Shown here: positions 41,763 through 53,854 of the stretch, one piece after another
Numbering within the stretch: the stretch's first letter is position 1
Layout of the letters: every line of letters begins with the position of its first letter
From: Leptospira stimsonii
GTDB lineage: Bacteria; Spirochaetota; Leptospiria; Leptospirales; Leptospiraceae
Assembly (NCBI RefSeq): GCF_003545885.1
Contig: NZ_QHCT01000001.1
Span: 124,001-188,000, forward strand
Direction: 5' to 3'
DNA: 64,000 nt
Made by a program: the position numbers and the translations under genes
The notes under the pieces: model-generated
The model's input: the letters and a program-made list of their open reading frames with translations, nothing else
Told to the model about the DNA's origin: nothing
Databases searched by the model: none

Positions 41763-42847
41763 TGGTAAAAAGATCCGAATACATCGTCGTCGATTCGATT
41801 TCTTCCGTGGATCCGAACGCGCTTTCTGTGGACCAGCTGAATCAAAAATTTATTGATAAACAGGGAAATCGTTTTGCTCTTCGATTCAATCGTAATACAA
41901 GAAGAGCCGAGTTTGTTAGAATCACACTGGAATCGCCCGCAAAAGGAGCGACTCAGGTTCATAATCATAAACCATCTTCGGCTCCCGTTCAGACAAAGCA
42001 AACTTCTAGACCTCTCTCTCCGGGCCTAGGCAAGATTACTTTGCAAGAAATCATCGCGAAGACGCAACAACAACCTTCCGTCAAAATCCCAAAACCGAAC
42101 GAGTCTACGATGATCAACGAAGCCGCGGTTCAACAGAGCATTTTCCAAGAACCGGCTTGGGATCAAACCAAGGCAAAAGACAGTAATACCCTCGATTTGG
42201 GAAGATTGGATTTGAATATCATGGAACATTCCGCTCCATCCGCAAGTTCTTCGAAAGAATCAAAAGATTCTTCTCTTAAAATCGATTTCGGCTCTTCGAC
42301 TCCTGGAGAAACCAATATCGTTGAAAAGAGAATTTCGGATCTTATGAAGATCAAAGAAAGAATTCATTCCGTTTTGAATAACCTTCAGAATTCTAAAATT
42401 TTTGAAATCACAGGGGATCCGTCCGAGAACAAAAACATCATCGGTAATCTGAATCGTGAATTCGATATCGAATTCTTTCAAAAGCTGGACAAAATTCTAA
42501 ACTACCACAAAGAACTTACGACCTATCCAAGATCCGTAAATTACTACACCGCAAAGTATGAATCTTCTAGAAAACAGCTTCTCCTCTCAAAGACCCTGGA
42601 CAGCGAAAAACTCAAATTGGTGACTCTTTGGGAAATGCAGGAAATGATGTTGGGCTTGATTCAGAAACTAAAAAAAATGGTCCTCAACACCTTGAATGTT
42701 CTGAATACAAAGAACGACAATCATATCAAACAATTGGCCTATAATCAGCAACAGATGTTCCGGGATTCCAGAACCGCGCTTCTCTATTGTTCCGAAGATA
42801 TATCTTCTTTGCTTATTTCCTTGGAGAGATGGGTCGATACTGAATAG
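41762..42847 (+). CDS. hypothetical protein with disordered linker and helical C-terminus
   Basis: A 361-residue protein I do not recognise. The first 60 residues look folded, residues 65-180 are rich in Ser, Pro and Gln and likely disordered, and residues 185-360 appear helical with KIKERIHSVLNNLQNSK-like amphipathic stretches. There is no signal peptide. The start overlaps the stop of the previous gene by one base and the next gene follows after 12 bases, so it belongs to the same operon as the glycosyltransferase. Confidence 0.7.
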   Translation: MVKRSEYIVVDSISSVDPNALSVDQLNQKFIDKQGNRFALRFNRNTRRAEFVRITLESPAKGATQVHNHKPSSAPVQTKQTSRPLSPGLGKITLQEIIAKTQQQPSVKIPKPNESTMINEAAVQQSIFQEPAWDQTKAKDSNTLDLGRLDLNIMEHSAPSASSSKESKDSSLKIDFGSSTPGETNIVEKRISDLMKIKERIHSVLNNLQNSKIFEITGDPSENKNIIGNLNREFDIEFFQKLDKILNYHKELTTYPRSVNYYTAKYESSRKQLLLSKTLDSEKLKLVTLWEMQEMMLGLIQKLKKMVLNTLNVLNTKNDNHIKQLAYNQQQMFRDSRTALLYCSEDISSLLISLERWVDTE

Positions 42848-42859
42848 GAGCAATCTCCT

Positions 42860-43651
<792 letters not shown>

Positions 43652-43653
43652 AT

Positions 43654-44349
43654 ATGAAAGTTTCCATCGTCATTCCTTGTTATAACGAAAAAAATACGAT
43701 TCGCAATATTCTGGAGACCGTTAAAAAAGTTCCGATCAAAAACAAGGAGATCATTCTTGTCGACGATTGCTCGAAAGACGGAACAAGAGATCTTTTGCAA
43801 ACCGCTCCTTTTAAGAAGTTGGCGGATCAGATCATCTTTCACGAAATCAATCAAGGAAAGGGCGCGGCGCTTCGGACTGGGTTCAAAGCCGCAACCGGAG
43901 ATATCGTAATCGTTCAAGACGCCGATTTGGAATACGATCCGTTTGAAATTCCCGAAGTGATCGATCCGATTTACAAGGGTAAGGCGGACGTCGTTTTTGG
44001 AAGTAGATTCTTGGGTGGAAGACCCCACCGGGTCGTCTACTATTGGCATCGTTTGGGAAACATGGTTCTCACAACACTTTCCAATATGTTTACGAATATC
44101 AATCTCACCGATATGGAAACCTGTTACAAGGCATTCCGAAGAGAAATCATTCAGTCGATCGATATCAAAGAAAACCGTTTTGGGTTTGAGCCGGAGATTA
44201 CCGCAAAGGTCGCAAAGATTCCGGACGTTCGAATTTTTGAAGTAGGAATTTCCTATTATGGAAGGACCTACGCGGAAGGCAAAAAGATCGGTTGGAAAGA
44301 CGGTTTCAGAGCGATCTATTGTATTCTTCGGTATAACCTTTTTAACTAA
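43654..44349 (+). CDS. family 2 glycosyltransferase, dolichol-phosphate-mannose-synthase-like
   Basis: A 231-residue GT-A enzyme. It opens with [14 protein letters not shown], then has the nucleotide-binding [12 protein letters not shown] and the metal-binding QDADLEYDP near residue 90. FGSRFLGG and the [14 protein letters not shown] segment are typical of polyprenyl-phosphate hexose synthases. It has no C-terminal membrane helix. It would move a sugar from a nucleotide donor, probably to a polyprenyl phosphate. It is the last gene of the four-gene operon. Confidence 0.9.
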   Translation: MKVSIVIPCYNEKNTIRNILETVKKVPIKNKEIILVDDCSKDGTRDLLQTAPFKKLADQIIFHEINQGKGAALRTGFKAATGDIVIVQDADLEYDPFEIPEVIDPIYKGKADVVFGSRFLGGRPHRVVYYWHRLGNMVLTTLSNMFTNINLTDMETCYKAFRREIIQSIDIKENRFGFEPEITAKVAKIPDVRIFEVGISYYGRTYAEGKKIGWKDGFRAIYCILRYNLFN

Positions 44350-44986
44350 GGATAGAAACCCATTCAGAACAACGGAGTTCCGACTCTTCCCGATTTTTCA
44401 GTGCGGAATCCTGCTCTTTTCGATGGGAATGGCTCTGTAAGATTCGATTTCACCGGAGTTCCGTCCAAAAGAAGAATTTGTAAGTAAGACCTTCGAATTC
44501 CATTTTACAAATCGTAAATCTCTTTTTCTAACCAAGTTTCCAAAGTGGAGTTCCATCTCTACGGAGTTCCGACTCTTCCCGATTTTTCAGAGCGGAATCC
44601 TTTTCTTTTCGATGGGAATGGCTCTGTGAGGATTTCTTTTTACGGAGTTCCGACCAAGTTCTCGAACAAACGCAATTTCAGAAGAACATGCACAACCTTT
44701 CATACGTTGTAAAAATCTCTTTCCTAAGAAGTGGAAAAATCGGTTTAAACGTTTGGAACTCCCAAGAATCTTCTTTCGGAAAAAGAATTTTTTTGCGAAC
44801 GAAAGTTGATCGCAAGAAAAAGGAGTTTCATTGTAAGAAATTCTTTTCTGTTCCCGGCAAAAAGAAAGATTCAAACTGACGGGCAAACCCTTCTTAAAAT
44901 TACTCGAAGAAAAAAAGAAACCAAAGATGGAGAATATTCTAATTATCTAATGTTTCGATAGAAATTTACGAAAGCGGTCGAAAACC
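44350..44986. other. long intergenic region with repeated GGAGTTCC blocks
   Basis: About 640 bases without a convincing gene between two convergent genes. It carries five GGAGTTCC motifs (44374, 44455, 44547, 44563, 44644) and two long direct repeats listed separately. A minus-strand open frame of 99 codons crosses these repeats, but it depends on repeat sequence and has no family match. Confidence 0.7.
44372..44627 (+). repeat. two 67-bp direct repeats 189 bp apart
   Basis: Bases 44372-44438 and 44561-44627 are the same length with no gaps and differ at only three positions. Each opens with ACGGAGTTCCGACTCTTCCC and ends in GGCTCTGT. A shorter third copy of the opening (ACGGAGTTCCGAC) begins at 44642. 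Confidence 0.9.
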
Positions 44987-46099
44987 CTATTTCATGAAAC
45001 CGGAAGTTGTCTCCGGATAAATCTGGGAAGCCAGGATAAAAATAAAAACGCTCACTGCGATTCCCATTGAAGCCAACAGGACGTCTTTCCCAACTTTTCG
45101 AAACGTTTCCAAATACGGTAAATCGCGGAATGTCATAAAGTTAAGGATGATCTCCCGTCCTGCGAGCATTCCTAAAAAAACCCAGGTCGTCGACATCGGC
45201 ATCTTGCTCCATTGATGAAAGACAATCAGGATCGTCCCGTAAACAAGGTCCACGATCGTTGCGGCTTTGGACCATTGAATATCCGATTTCTCCGTAACGA
45301 TCTCTTGAATCGTACCACCGTTAGTATAAAGAATAATTCCGAGAGCCACGATCAGCATAGAGATCGCGAGTGCGAATTCTAAGATGGAAAGTTGTCTCGG
45401 AAGATAGATCACGATATTAGCCGCATCCTGACGGAGCCAAGCAATCCAAAGATAAATCGTAGATGCCCATTGAAACAGAGCCCAACGTTTTTCGCTTCTT
45501 GGATCGGGAACGTGATCTTCCTTGTATTCCCTTGGATCCACCTTTACGAGAATTCCCCAAACGAGAATCGCAACTCCGAAAGCGATCCCGTAACCGAAAA
45601 AAGATTTGGTAAGCATCTTTTCGATATTGCTTCCACCAAAAAGACCTAAGATCAAAAACGTCGTCGAGATCGGAGATTTCAGTCGAGTGATGATTACTAA
45701 GATCAGAGGCGCGAGGAGTTGAATGAGATTGAATTCTCTCACTTCCGGAAAACTTTCTAATCTTCCGAAATGAACCTGAGAATCGTTAAAGACCCAGGTT
45801 CCTAAAAATAAAATTGCAACGGTTCCGCCCAAAACGGCGAGTTTGGGAATCCAATGCACGGTTCTTTTACTTTCGATAAAAGTTCCGACCGTTTGTACTG
45901 CATCGTTTCCGGCGACGGAAAATGCGCTGATAAAAAAAGCGAACCAACCTAAGTAGTAAGACGGGGATCCAAGTTTATATGCCGTGACCATCAAGATTCC
46001 GGCAATCGCAACCAAAGAATAGAATCGGATTTGATCTCGAGTACTAGGATGCTGAAAATCTATTTCATTTTGTTTCATCGGAAAGATATCTTCAGGCAA
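44987..46099 (-). CDS. PiT-like inorganic phosphate transporter family protein
   Basis: A membrane protein of up to 370 residues with about ten helices. Two PiT-type signatures appear in each half: NDAVQTVGTF then SPISTTFLILGLFGG, and RQDAANIVIYLP then MPMSTTWVFLGMLAGRE. They match the family pattern only loosely, so this is a divergent member and phosphate as substrate is not certain. The start may be TTG at 46099 or ATG at 46078; neither has a strong ribosome-binding site. Confidence 0.78.
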   Translation of the reverse strand: MPEDIFPMKQNEIDFQHPSTRDQIRFYSLVAIAGILMVTAYKLGSPSYYLGWFAFFISAFSVAGNDAVQTVGTFIESKRTVHWIPKLAVLGGTVAILFLGTWVFNDSQVHFGRLESFPEVREFNLIQLLAPLILVIITRLKSPISTTFLILGLFGGSNIEKMLTKSFFGYGIAFGVAILVWGILVKVDPREYKEDHVPDPRSEKRWALFQWASTIYLWIAWLRQDAANIVIYLPRQLSILEFALAISMLIVALGIILYTNGGTIQEIVTEKSDIQWSKAATIVDLVYGTILIVFHQWSKMPMSTTWVFLGMLAGREIILNFMTFRDLPYLETFRKVGKDVLLASMGIAVSVFIFILASQIYPETTSGFMK

Positions 46100-46104
46100 A
46101 CGCC

Positions 46105-46153
<49 letters not shown>

Positions 46154-46172
46154 TCAGTCTGAGAAGGGAATT

Positions 46173-46988
46173 TTAATCGAGAAAACGTTTTCCGTATTTG
46201 GATTCGATATCGCGAACATCAAAAAGAATAAAGAAATCAATGGTCTTAAAAACTTTATCCCAAGCAGGAATTCCACAGATGAGGGAACCCACTCGAACGT
46301 ATCCTTTGATCAGAGCAGGAATCGTTTTTTGAACCGACTTCATGTCTTCCACAACGTAGTCCGGATCGAAACCGGGAATCTCGAATCCTGGAAGAGGCTT
46401 CACGTCGAACTCTTTTCCTGCGAGTGCGTTCTTTTCTTTCAAATAGGCATAGGCTTCATTCGCGGACTGAGCATCGGTTTGATGAATCGATCCGCATCCG
46501 AAGAGATAACGTACATCATTCTTCTTCATATACATTCCTAGGCCCGCCCAGAGCATAGAAATAACGGAACCGTCTCTATAGTCCGGATGAACACAGCTTC
46601 TTCCGATTTCAGCCGTTTCCGCATCCAACTCATAGATTTTGGTAATATCAAATTCGTTATCGGAATAAAAACCTATGTTCTTCTTTGCAACGCTTCTGCG
46701 AAGAATTCGATAGGTTCCAACGATCTTATCGTCGCGATTTTTATCCACAACGATCAGGTGATCGCAGAAGAGATCGTATTCGTCTCTGTCTTTGCGTGTG
46801 GCCGCGGATTGCGGAAGTCCTTCGCCTAACTCGAGATTAAAAACTTCATAACGAAGCGCTAAGGTTCTCTCAATCTCCAATTGGTTTTCGGCGATGCGAA
46901 CTTCCAATTTTCTTTCTGTCTTGATCTTGTTATCTACGAAACCTGTTCCCATAGAAGCATCCTTCGGTTTTAGATTGTCCCCTATCAT
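46173..46988 (-). CDS. OlsB/hemolysin-like GNAT N-acyltransferase
   Basis: A 271-residue protein of the acyltransferase family that includes ornithine-acyl-ACP N-acyltransferase (PF13444). [12 protein letters not shown] near residue 46, [29 protein letters not shown] near residue 125 and the C-terminal [16 protein letters not shown] are typical. If OlsB-like, it would make an acyl-amino-acid lipid from a 3-hydroxyacyl-ACP. No OlsA-type gene is adjacent, so the acceptor remains open. Confidence 0.82.
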   Translation of the reverse strand: MIGDNLKPKDASMGTGFVDNKIKTERKLEVRIAENQLEIERTLALRYEVFNLELGEGLPQSAATRKDRDEYDLFCDHLIVVDKNRDDKIVGTYRILRRSVAKKNIGFYSDNEFDITKIYELDAETAEIGRSCVHPDYRDGSVISMLWAGLGMYMKKNDVRYLFGCGSIHQTDAQSANEAYAYLKEKNALAGKEFDVKPLPGFEIPGFDPDYVVEDMKSVQKTIPALIKGYVRVGSLICGIPAWDKVFKTIDFFILFDVRDIESKYGKRFLD

Positions 46989-47332
46989 ATTCGTTCTCGT
47001 TACGTACAGATTACATAGGAAATAAATTCCGGTGACTCAAAGGATGAAAAATTCAAAGTTTGATTTCAACGCATATTCAAGGAATTCTTATAAAAACATA
47101 CGAAAAATGAGATTTCTGCAAGATCTTTATTTCTACTTTGGAAGCGGATTTCAATGGGAATCCTATGGATCGATGTCGATTTTCTCGAAAGAATAGAATT
47201 CAGATGAGATAGGATTTTTTCTATCTTCTAAAAGCGAAATCGAAAGGAAGAAAATGAATCAGGAAAAAAGAAGAATCGAATGGGTCTTTCTATTTCAAAA
47301 CGAACGTTCTAAGAAAACAAAATTTGAGAAAA
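46989..47332. other. intergenic region upstream of the acyltransferase
   Basis: No solid gene. A 43-codon open frame on the plus strand (47254-47385) has an AAGGA site five bases upstream of its ATG, but it runs into the PilZ gene on the other strand and has no recognisable features, so I do not call it. Confidence 0.5.
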
Positions 47333-47695
47333 TCAAGAAGCCATTTGAACGCGGGATTGAATATAGGATTCGATCAAATATTTAGCCTTTGGATCCAAAG
47401 AACCAAATTCGACTCCAAAGATCGAGGCTTCGGAGGTCGTAACTTTTCGCTTCACTTTCCCGGAAAGTTTCAACGGGTTTCTGCCTGGAAGCGTAAGAAT
47501 CATCTGAATGGGGGAATTCAAGTCGCAACCTTCAAAAAGGTGCGGAACTTCAACGGCAACACCGCCGATGCTAATATCCTTTGCATTCAAAATATCTATA
47601 AAGTTGAGCCCCATCAGTTGAACCTCGATGACCTCATTCGCCGCAGGAAAAACTCTCGAAAACTTTCTGTGATCCATACTGACTCTCTCTTCCAT
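47333..47695 (-). CDS. PilZ-domain protein
   Basis: A 120-residue single-domain protein. It has an N-terminal arginine pair (HRKFSRVFPA) and DISIGGVAVE, corresponding to the RxxxR and (D/N)xSxxG motifs that bind cyclic di-GMP. A C-terminal beta strand with FGVEFGSLDP and a final helix complete the PilZ fold. The protein probably relays c-di-GMP levels to motility or surface functions; the target is not visible here. Confidence 0.88.
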   Translation of the reverse strand: MEERVSMDHRKFSRVFPAANEVIEVQLMGLNFIDILNAKDISIGGVAVEVPHLFEGCDLNSPIQMILTLPGRNPLKLSGKVKRKVTTSEASIFGVEFGSLDPKAKYLIESYIQSRVQMAS

Positions 47696-48131
47696 TCTTG
47701 AATTCGACGAAGCCAGATTTTGAAATCAACAGAATTGAATTACAAGTTTTTTTTGAAGCTTTTTATAAAACGAAAGCTTTTAAAAAAAAGAAAGGGAGGA
47801 AATTTCGAGATTTATTCGCGAATTCTTTCTAAAAAAATCCGTAACAATGGATTCTTAGAACAGAAAATAGGCAAAAAGGATTAATGAGAATTCTTCCGAA
47901 TCGAAGCGGAGTACATCCGAAGAAGGGAATTGCCGTTGTTCCGACCTAGCGAGATCTTCGGTCCGTCACCGATTTGCAAAAAAGATTTAGGACGAGTCAT
48001 TCTCCGCATTTCGAATTGGAGTTAACTCCTGGTTCTCATTTTCGGAATTTCAAATCGAGGACAAAACGATGAGGAAGAGATTTTCGGAATCGAATGATTT
48101 CTTTCTTAAAATTTTCGGGGAAAAATTCAGA
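47696..48131. other. intergenic region, nothing identified
   Basis: AT-rich stretch with no convincing coding frame. AAGCTTTTTATAAAACG-type sequence near 47760 contains a weak inverted repeat (AGCTTT/AAAGCT), but no clear terminator or promoter. Confidence 0.5.
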
Positions 48132-48929
<798 letters not shown>

Positions 48930-49070
48930 GAAGAGAATAGGAGAATCTTTCGAAATCGATCTCCTTTTTTCCTGATTCCATCACGATCTTTTAGAACCGC
49001 TTTTTTTCAAGGAGAATCCCTGAAATGAAAAAGAATGATTCTCATTCTTACGAATGAACGAACGCTGCTT

Positions 49071-49925
49071 TCATTTTAAAATCGCCTTCAATACCTCATC
49101 GGGGGCTTCCACTTGAGGATAATGCCCAATATCTTTCAATTCAATGATATCTGCCTTCGGTGAAAGTTCTCTGTAACGTTCTACCAAATGAGCTCCGCTG
49201 ACAGGGTCAGCGATACCGTTGATCATCCGAATCGGAACGGGAGAATTGAGAATCGCTCCGACCCATCGATCTCGGTAAAGTTTTCTCTCTTGTATGTAAC
49301 GAATGAGAAGATGGGCGATTTTTGTTCCTCCTTCCGAGGAAACCAAATTCCAAAATTGATCCAATTCATCCTGAGACGGCTTCGTATTGTTTCCAAAGAC
49401 TGCGGAAAAACTTTTTTGAAAGGATTTGCGATTCATAAGTTTGGAAAGAATCCAACCGATCGGGCTATGCAGAAGTTTTTGAATCAATCGTGGTCGATGC
49501 GATTCGGGAAAAATTCCACCGTTGAGTAGGATCATTCGTTTGATTATGACGCCCTTTTTTTGGGACTTCTTTCGTTCGATAAATCGAGCCAAAAGTTCCT
49601 GGGCAACCGTATCGCCCAAATCATGTGCCAGGATATTGACTTCTTTTATTCCTCGTTCAACTAACAATGATTCAATGATATTCGCCTGTAAGAAAATGCT
49701 ATATTCTATCGAGGGTTTGGAGGAAAATCCGAAACCGAGCAAATCCGAAGCGATTAATTTGTATTTTTTAGTTAGAGGTTTCCAAATTTTTTCCCAGTCA
49801 AAAGAAGCCGTCGGAAATCCGTGGATGAGAAGGAGAAATTCTCCTTTTCCTTCTTCTTTAAAGAATATCTTCCAGTCCTGATAGGAAAAATACGATCCGG
49901 TTTGTTTCCATTCTTGAAGAGTCAT
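49071..49925 (-). CDS. alpha/beta hydrolase resembling MEST/PEG1
   Basis: A 284-residue alpha/beta-fold hydrolase. LLIHGFPTASFDW supplies the oxyanion loop near residue 33, the nucleophile elbow AHDLGDTVAQELL has Asp rather than Ser near residue 100, and the catalytic His lies in DIGHYPQVEAP. Asp-type nucleophiles occur in haloalkane dehalogenases and epoxide hydrolases. LLNGGIFPESHRPRLIQKLL and DRWVGAI strongly recall the vertebrate MEST (PEG1) hydrolase, from memory. The substrate is unknown. It lies 19 bases downstream of the LamG lipoprotein gene, possibly in one transcript. Confidence 0.85.
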   Translation of the reverse strand: MTLQEWKQTGSYFSYQDWKIFFKEEGKGEFLLLIHGFPTASFDWEKIWKPLTKKYKLIASDLLGFGFSSKPSIEYSIFLQANIIESLLVERGIKEVNILAHDLGDTVAQELLARFIERKKSQKKGVIIKRMILLNGGIFPESHRPRLIQKLLHSPIGWILSKLMNRKSFQKSFSAVFGNNTKPSQDELDQFWNLVSSEGGTKIAHLLIRYIQERKLYRDRWVGAILNSPVPIRMINGIADPVSGAHLVERYRELSPKADIIELKDIGHYPQVEAPDEVLKAILK

Positions 49926-49944
49926 AAAATACCCATTGATTCAG

Positions 49945-51111
49945 TTAACGACTGTTATAGATCGTTTGGATTTGTGAAGCCGAAAGCGCGACGGGATAAT
50001 AAATTCTTAATTCGTCGATCGCTCCTACAAATAGTTGCGTCGCGTCTCTTCGAAACCTTCCAATATTTGCCGCCGCAGAATTGGCCGGCGCCGTCGTTGT
50101 GGAAACGATGTTTCCTGTTTGAACGGAAATTCCGTCGAGATACAAAATCGAATTCGGATTCGATGCAGGATCGTAGACACAAGCCACGTGATGCCATCCT
50201 GCCGGAATCGAACCGGTCCAAGTCACCGCTTCCGAAAGTGCGGTTTCTTGCCAAGATCCCAAACGAAGTCCCGAATTGCTCACGGAGAAATCGAAGATCA
50301 CATTCGGGTTGGCGTCATTGTCTTGCGATTTATCAAAGATCGTGCCGAAATTTCCCGTATCCGGTTGAACCCAAGCGGTAATGGAAATCGCCTGCGTTCC
50401 TGAAAAGTGAAAATTTTGCGGAATCGAATCCGGTATCGAAATGTATTCAAATGTGGGAAAGGCCCCGTATCCGAGTCGAATCGCATTTCCACGAACACCC
50501 GTTACAAAAGGAGAACCGAAATTTCCTGTAACGAAACCTTGGTTCCCTCTTCCGGAAGAATCGAGAAAAGCAAGAGATTCGAATTGAGAAAATAAAGACA
50601 TTCCGGAAGGATTTCCGACCGCTGTTCCTTGTAGATTTATCGAGATCGGAGAAAGACTTTCTCCCGGTTGTAAAGTAAGAATCGCGGTTCTCACTCCAAG
50701 CGAAGAACTAGTAAAGTAGATTCCGGTTGTGATCGACGAGCCGTTCGCTATAGTACCGTTAGGCGATCCGGTAAGAATAAAGTCCGAAGCGTTTGCCCCT
50801 GAAAGAGTTAAAAAATTCGTGGAGGAAATATCGATCGAACTGCCGGAAGAATTGGTAACTGTGATCGTCGCGTTCGGTGATTTGAATCCGCTCAGAACGG
50901 ATTGAAAGTCGTAAGAAGAACCGCTCGTAACATCAGTCTGATTGATGGAGATCCCGATCGGTCCAGAGCCCGAAATAACGCGAGACAATCCGATCAATGA
51001 AAACTCGGGTGCGGATGTAGATTCCGGATTATACTGGCAAAACGTAACAGTCAAGAGAACCGATAAGAATCTCGATGAGTGACGAATCCCATTTGCGATT
51101 TTCAATTTCAT
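49945..51111 (-). CDS. LamG-domain exported protein with Ig-like region, probable lipoprotein
   Basis: A 388-residue exported protein. The leader ends in LLTVTFCQYN; the Cys suggests a lipoprotein, although Phe at -1 is not the usual lipobox. A choice-of-anchor-D-like beta domain covers about residues 45-165 and a concanavalin-type LamG domain about 170-385, with ISITAWVQPD, GWHHVACVYD and ILYLDG as its marks. LamG domains often bind sugars or host proteins. It is upstream of the MEST-like hydrolase. Confidence 0.82.
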   Translation of the reverse strand: MKLKIANGIRHSSRFLSVLLTVTFCQYNPESTSAPEFSLIGLSRVISGSGPIGISINQTDVTSGSSYDFQSVLSGFKSPNATITVTNSSGSSIDISSTNFLTLSGANASDFILTGSPNGTIANGSSITTGIYFTSSSLGVRTAILTLQPGESLSPISINLQGTAVGNPSGMSLFSQFESLAFLDSSGRGNQGFVTGNFGSPFVTGVRGNAIRLGYGAFPTFEYISIPDSIPQNFHFSGTQAISITAWVQPDTGNFGTIFDKSQDNDANPNVIFDFSVSNSGLRLGSWQETALSEAVTWTGSIPAGWHHVACVYDPASNPNSILYLDGISVQTGNIVSTTTAPANSAAANIGRFRRDATQLFVGAIDELRIYYPVALSASQIQTIYNSR

Positions 51112-51341
51112 AAGTACGCATCAAATCCGAAATCCGATTCCTTTCATCCAAGCGAATCGCAAGTGGAATTTTACGGAACAAGAATGAAAATGACAATCAT
51201 TATATAATTCGATTCTTCTTTAATTTTCTGTTTCTCCTGAGACGAAACTTCGTTCCAGGCAAAAGATTCCATTCTTTGATTTTGAAAACTCGCTTGGTAA
51301 GAATGATTTTTCGAGCCGATCCGTTTCCGTGAAAAAAAAGA

Positions 51342-53336
51342 TCAGAGTACGAATCGATCCGTAATTCTTCTTAGATTTTCGGCGGAAACTTCCAGACCTT
51401 TTGCCGAAGCCGAGATCTCTTCCGAACCGGAAGCCGTAGAGATCGTATGATCATTGATCTGAACGATTACCTGCGTGATTTCATGAAACGCCTGCTTTTG
51501 TTCATCCATTGCTCGTTTGACAAATTCAGCGTCCTGCCCGACTTTCTCCGCTCTTTCAGCGACTTGAATGTTGATTCCTTCTTGGGAAGTTGTGATCCCG
51601 TGTAATTTTTGCATCGCCTTGGATACGATATCCGTGCTCAAAATGATTTCATGAATCACTTCGGAAGAAGATTGAATACCGCTCGCTCCCGAATCCAACT
51701 CTTGATTGTTTCTTAAAATCATCGCACTGATCGATTTGATGGAAGACGCCGTTTTTTCGGATAACTTCGAGATCTCTTCCGCAACGACGGCGAATCCTTT
51801 TCCTGCTTCTCCGGCGCGGGCCGCTTCGATCGCGGCATTCAAGGCCAAAAGCGAAGTTTGGTCCGATATATCATTGATGATTCCGATAATGGCCGACATC
51901 TCCCCCGAAGATTTAATGATATTCTGGACCATCGTCTTCATCTGACCTAAAGATTCTTCGCCTTTTACTGCTTGAGTGGAAATACCCTGGGTCAATTCGA
52001 GCGCGTGATTTATTTCGGTTCCGATCTCTCTTACACTGGAAGAAAGAGTTCTTATATTATTATGAAATTCTACTATATTCTTATACTGACGATCGGTACC
52101 CGATGAAATATTATCCATACCCGCGGACAATTCTTCCACTGTGGCCGACATCTCTTCCGTGGAAGCCGCTGTAGACTGAGCGCCGGTAGCGAAAGAATCG
52201 GAAGAAGCGGTCAACTCTTCCGAGGACGCGGCTAATTCTCCTGCGACGTTTTGTATATCTTTGAGTGAATTCCGCAGACTTTTGATAAACGAATTCATAT
52301 CTCGACTCATAGAACCGATTTCGTCGTCATAAACGATCTGAATATCGGAAGTCAAATCACCCTCGGCCATGTTCTTAAAAAGTTTGCTCGCATTCTCGAG
52401 CGGATTCAAACGTTTCTTTAGAAGGACAAAAAGAAGATAAGCGGATAAGGATGCCGTTACAACCCCGGCAAGAATGATAAGAATCAGAAGACCGATCAAG
52501 GCTTCGCGAACTTCCGATTTCGGCTGAATCGCTACGATGGAAATTCCCCAATGATCCAATCGAAAAACCGTGGAGAAACGATCCTCGCCTCGAAAATTGA
52601 ATTCCATCACCTCTCCGGTTTTCATATCCAACATTTGTTTTCCGTAAGGTTCTTTCGAAACCTCCAAACTTAGAATCAATTCTTTCTTCGGATGTGCGAT
52701 GATCATTCCGTCCTGACTCATCACGGAAGCATAACCTTGTTCGCCGATCTTAATTTCTTTGAGTATTTTTTCGGAAATAGAATCGAAGGAAAGAGCGATC
52801 CCCAGGAGTCCGATCACGCGGCCCCCTTCCAAGATCGGAACAGAAAGTAAGGCGACCGGTTGGCCGGTAATAGGAGATTTTGTAGCCTTTGCGAGATAGG
52901 ATTTACCTTCCTTTGTCGCGTTCAAACTTTTTTCGATGCCAGAACTTGCGATTTTAATACCGATACTTTTTCCTCCAATCCCGTCCACGATCACCTTCGC
53001 ATCGGAATCCAATCCGCAGACGAATATATTCTCATACATTGCAAATCGTTTCATTATATTTTTATAATATTCAGAAGCGATCGGTTTACCGGATTTAAGG
53101 GATTCGATCGTCCTTGGGTCTTCCGCAAGCGTCCAAGCCAAATTTTCATGAGAGGTTAAGAATGAATCAAATTCAAGACCTACAATTGCGATAACGCCTC
53201 TCATTTGGCTGAGAAACGTTTCCGTAATTTTTTTCTTACCAATCCAATATGCGACCCCGGATATGATTCCAGTCAGCGTGAATAAGATGGAAATTCCGGA
53301 AATCAATAGGATAAACTTAAGACTACTACGACTCAT
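51342..53336 (-). CDS. methyl-accepting chemotaxis protein
   Basis: A 664-residue chemoreceptor. A first membrane helix (about 9-31) leads to a periplasmic dCache-type sensor (about 40-275), a second helix (about 281-304), a HAMP linker and a long coiled-coil signalling domain. The hairpin tip reads [20 protein letters not shown] near residue 510, the contact point with CheA and CheW. The ligand cannot be predicted. It is transcribed alone, with 500 bases of intergenic DNA upstream. Confidence 0.95.
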   Translation of the reverse strand: MSRSSLKFILLISGISILFTLTGIISGVAYWIGKKKITETFLSQMRGVIAIVGLEFDSFLTSHENLAWTLAEDPRTIESLKSGKPIASEYYKNIMKRFAMYENIFVCGLDSDAKVIVDGIGGKSIGIKIASSGIEKSLNATKEGKSYLAKATKSPITGQPVALLSVPILEGGRVIGLLGIALSFDSISEKILKEIKIGEQGYASVMSQDGMIIAHPKKELILSLEVSKEPYGKQMLDMKTGEVMEFNFRGEDRFSTVFRLDHWGISIVAIQPKSEVREALIGLLILIILAGVVTASLSAYLLFVLLKKRLNPLENASKLFKNMAEGDLTSDIQIVYDDEIGSMSRDMNSFIKSLRNSLKDIQNVAGELAASSEELTASSDSFATGAQSTAASTEEMSATVEELSAGMDNISSGTDRQYKNIVEFHNNIRTLSSSVREIGTEINHALELTQGISTQAVKGEESLGQMKTMVQNIIKSSGEMSAIIGIINDISDQTSLLALNAAIEAARAGEAGKGFAVVAEEISKLSEKTASSIKSISAMILRNNQELDSGASGIQSSSEVIHEIILSTDIVSKAMQKLHGITTSQEGINIQVAERAEKVGQDAEFVKRAMDEQKQAFHEITQVIVQINDHTISTASGSEEISASAKGLEVSAENLRRITDRFVL

Positions 53337-53854
53337 GAGGACTCCCTAAACAGTTCTTTTACCAACTTTGAATCATTCTGAATTCTGAATACTTAGAATG
53401 AAATCTTTCTCCATTTTTGAGCCAGGAAAGAAATATTTTCAGTTTAAAATTAAATCGTTCTCCTTACGGAATCGGGCGCAATTAGTTAGAACGGGGTATC
53501 ATTCTAAACTAGAATGTTGGATTCGTAAACATGCTCTTTCTTGAATATTTGAAAAAGTGAGAAAATCTTCCGGAGTTCCGACCTAAACAAGGAAGCCTTG
53601 CTTCGTCCTCTCAATCGTTTAAAAGGGAATATCTCCGTAAAAAGACGGAAAAAAACCATCAAAGAGAGAAAAGAAGGACCTGAACTAGGATGAGTTTTAT
53701 CCGGAGTTCCGACTTTTAAAAAATTGTTTCGACAAAACGTTTCTCGAAACGACCGGAAACGAATCGGTTCTTTTCTTTGATTATATAAAATCGTAGTTCG
53801 ACAAAAAAGAATATGTATGAATCGCAGAGGAGAAGGTTTCGACGAAATTTCGGA
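53337..53854. other. intergenic region with two GGAGTTCCGAC motifs
   Basis: No gene is convincing here. GGAGTTCCGAC occurs at 53572 and again at 53703, and a short CAAGG/CCTTG stem lies at 53588-53600. The promoter of the chemotaxis gene should also lie here but is not clear. Confidence 0.6.

Noticed and set aside
44587..44886. 99-codon minus-strand open frame in the repeat region
   Set aside because: It runs through the direct repeats and the GGAGTTCC motif, has no signal, domain or ribosome-binding site that I can see, and is better explained by the repeats.
47254..47385. 43-codon small open frame with a good ribosome-binding site
   Set aside because: It overlaps the 3' end of the PilZ gene on the opposite strand and has no features beyond chance.
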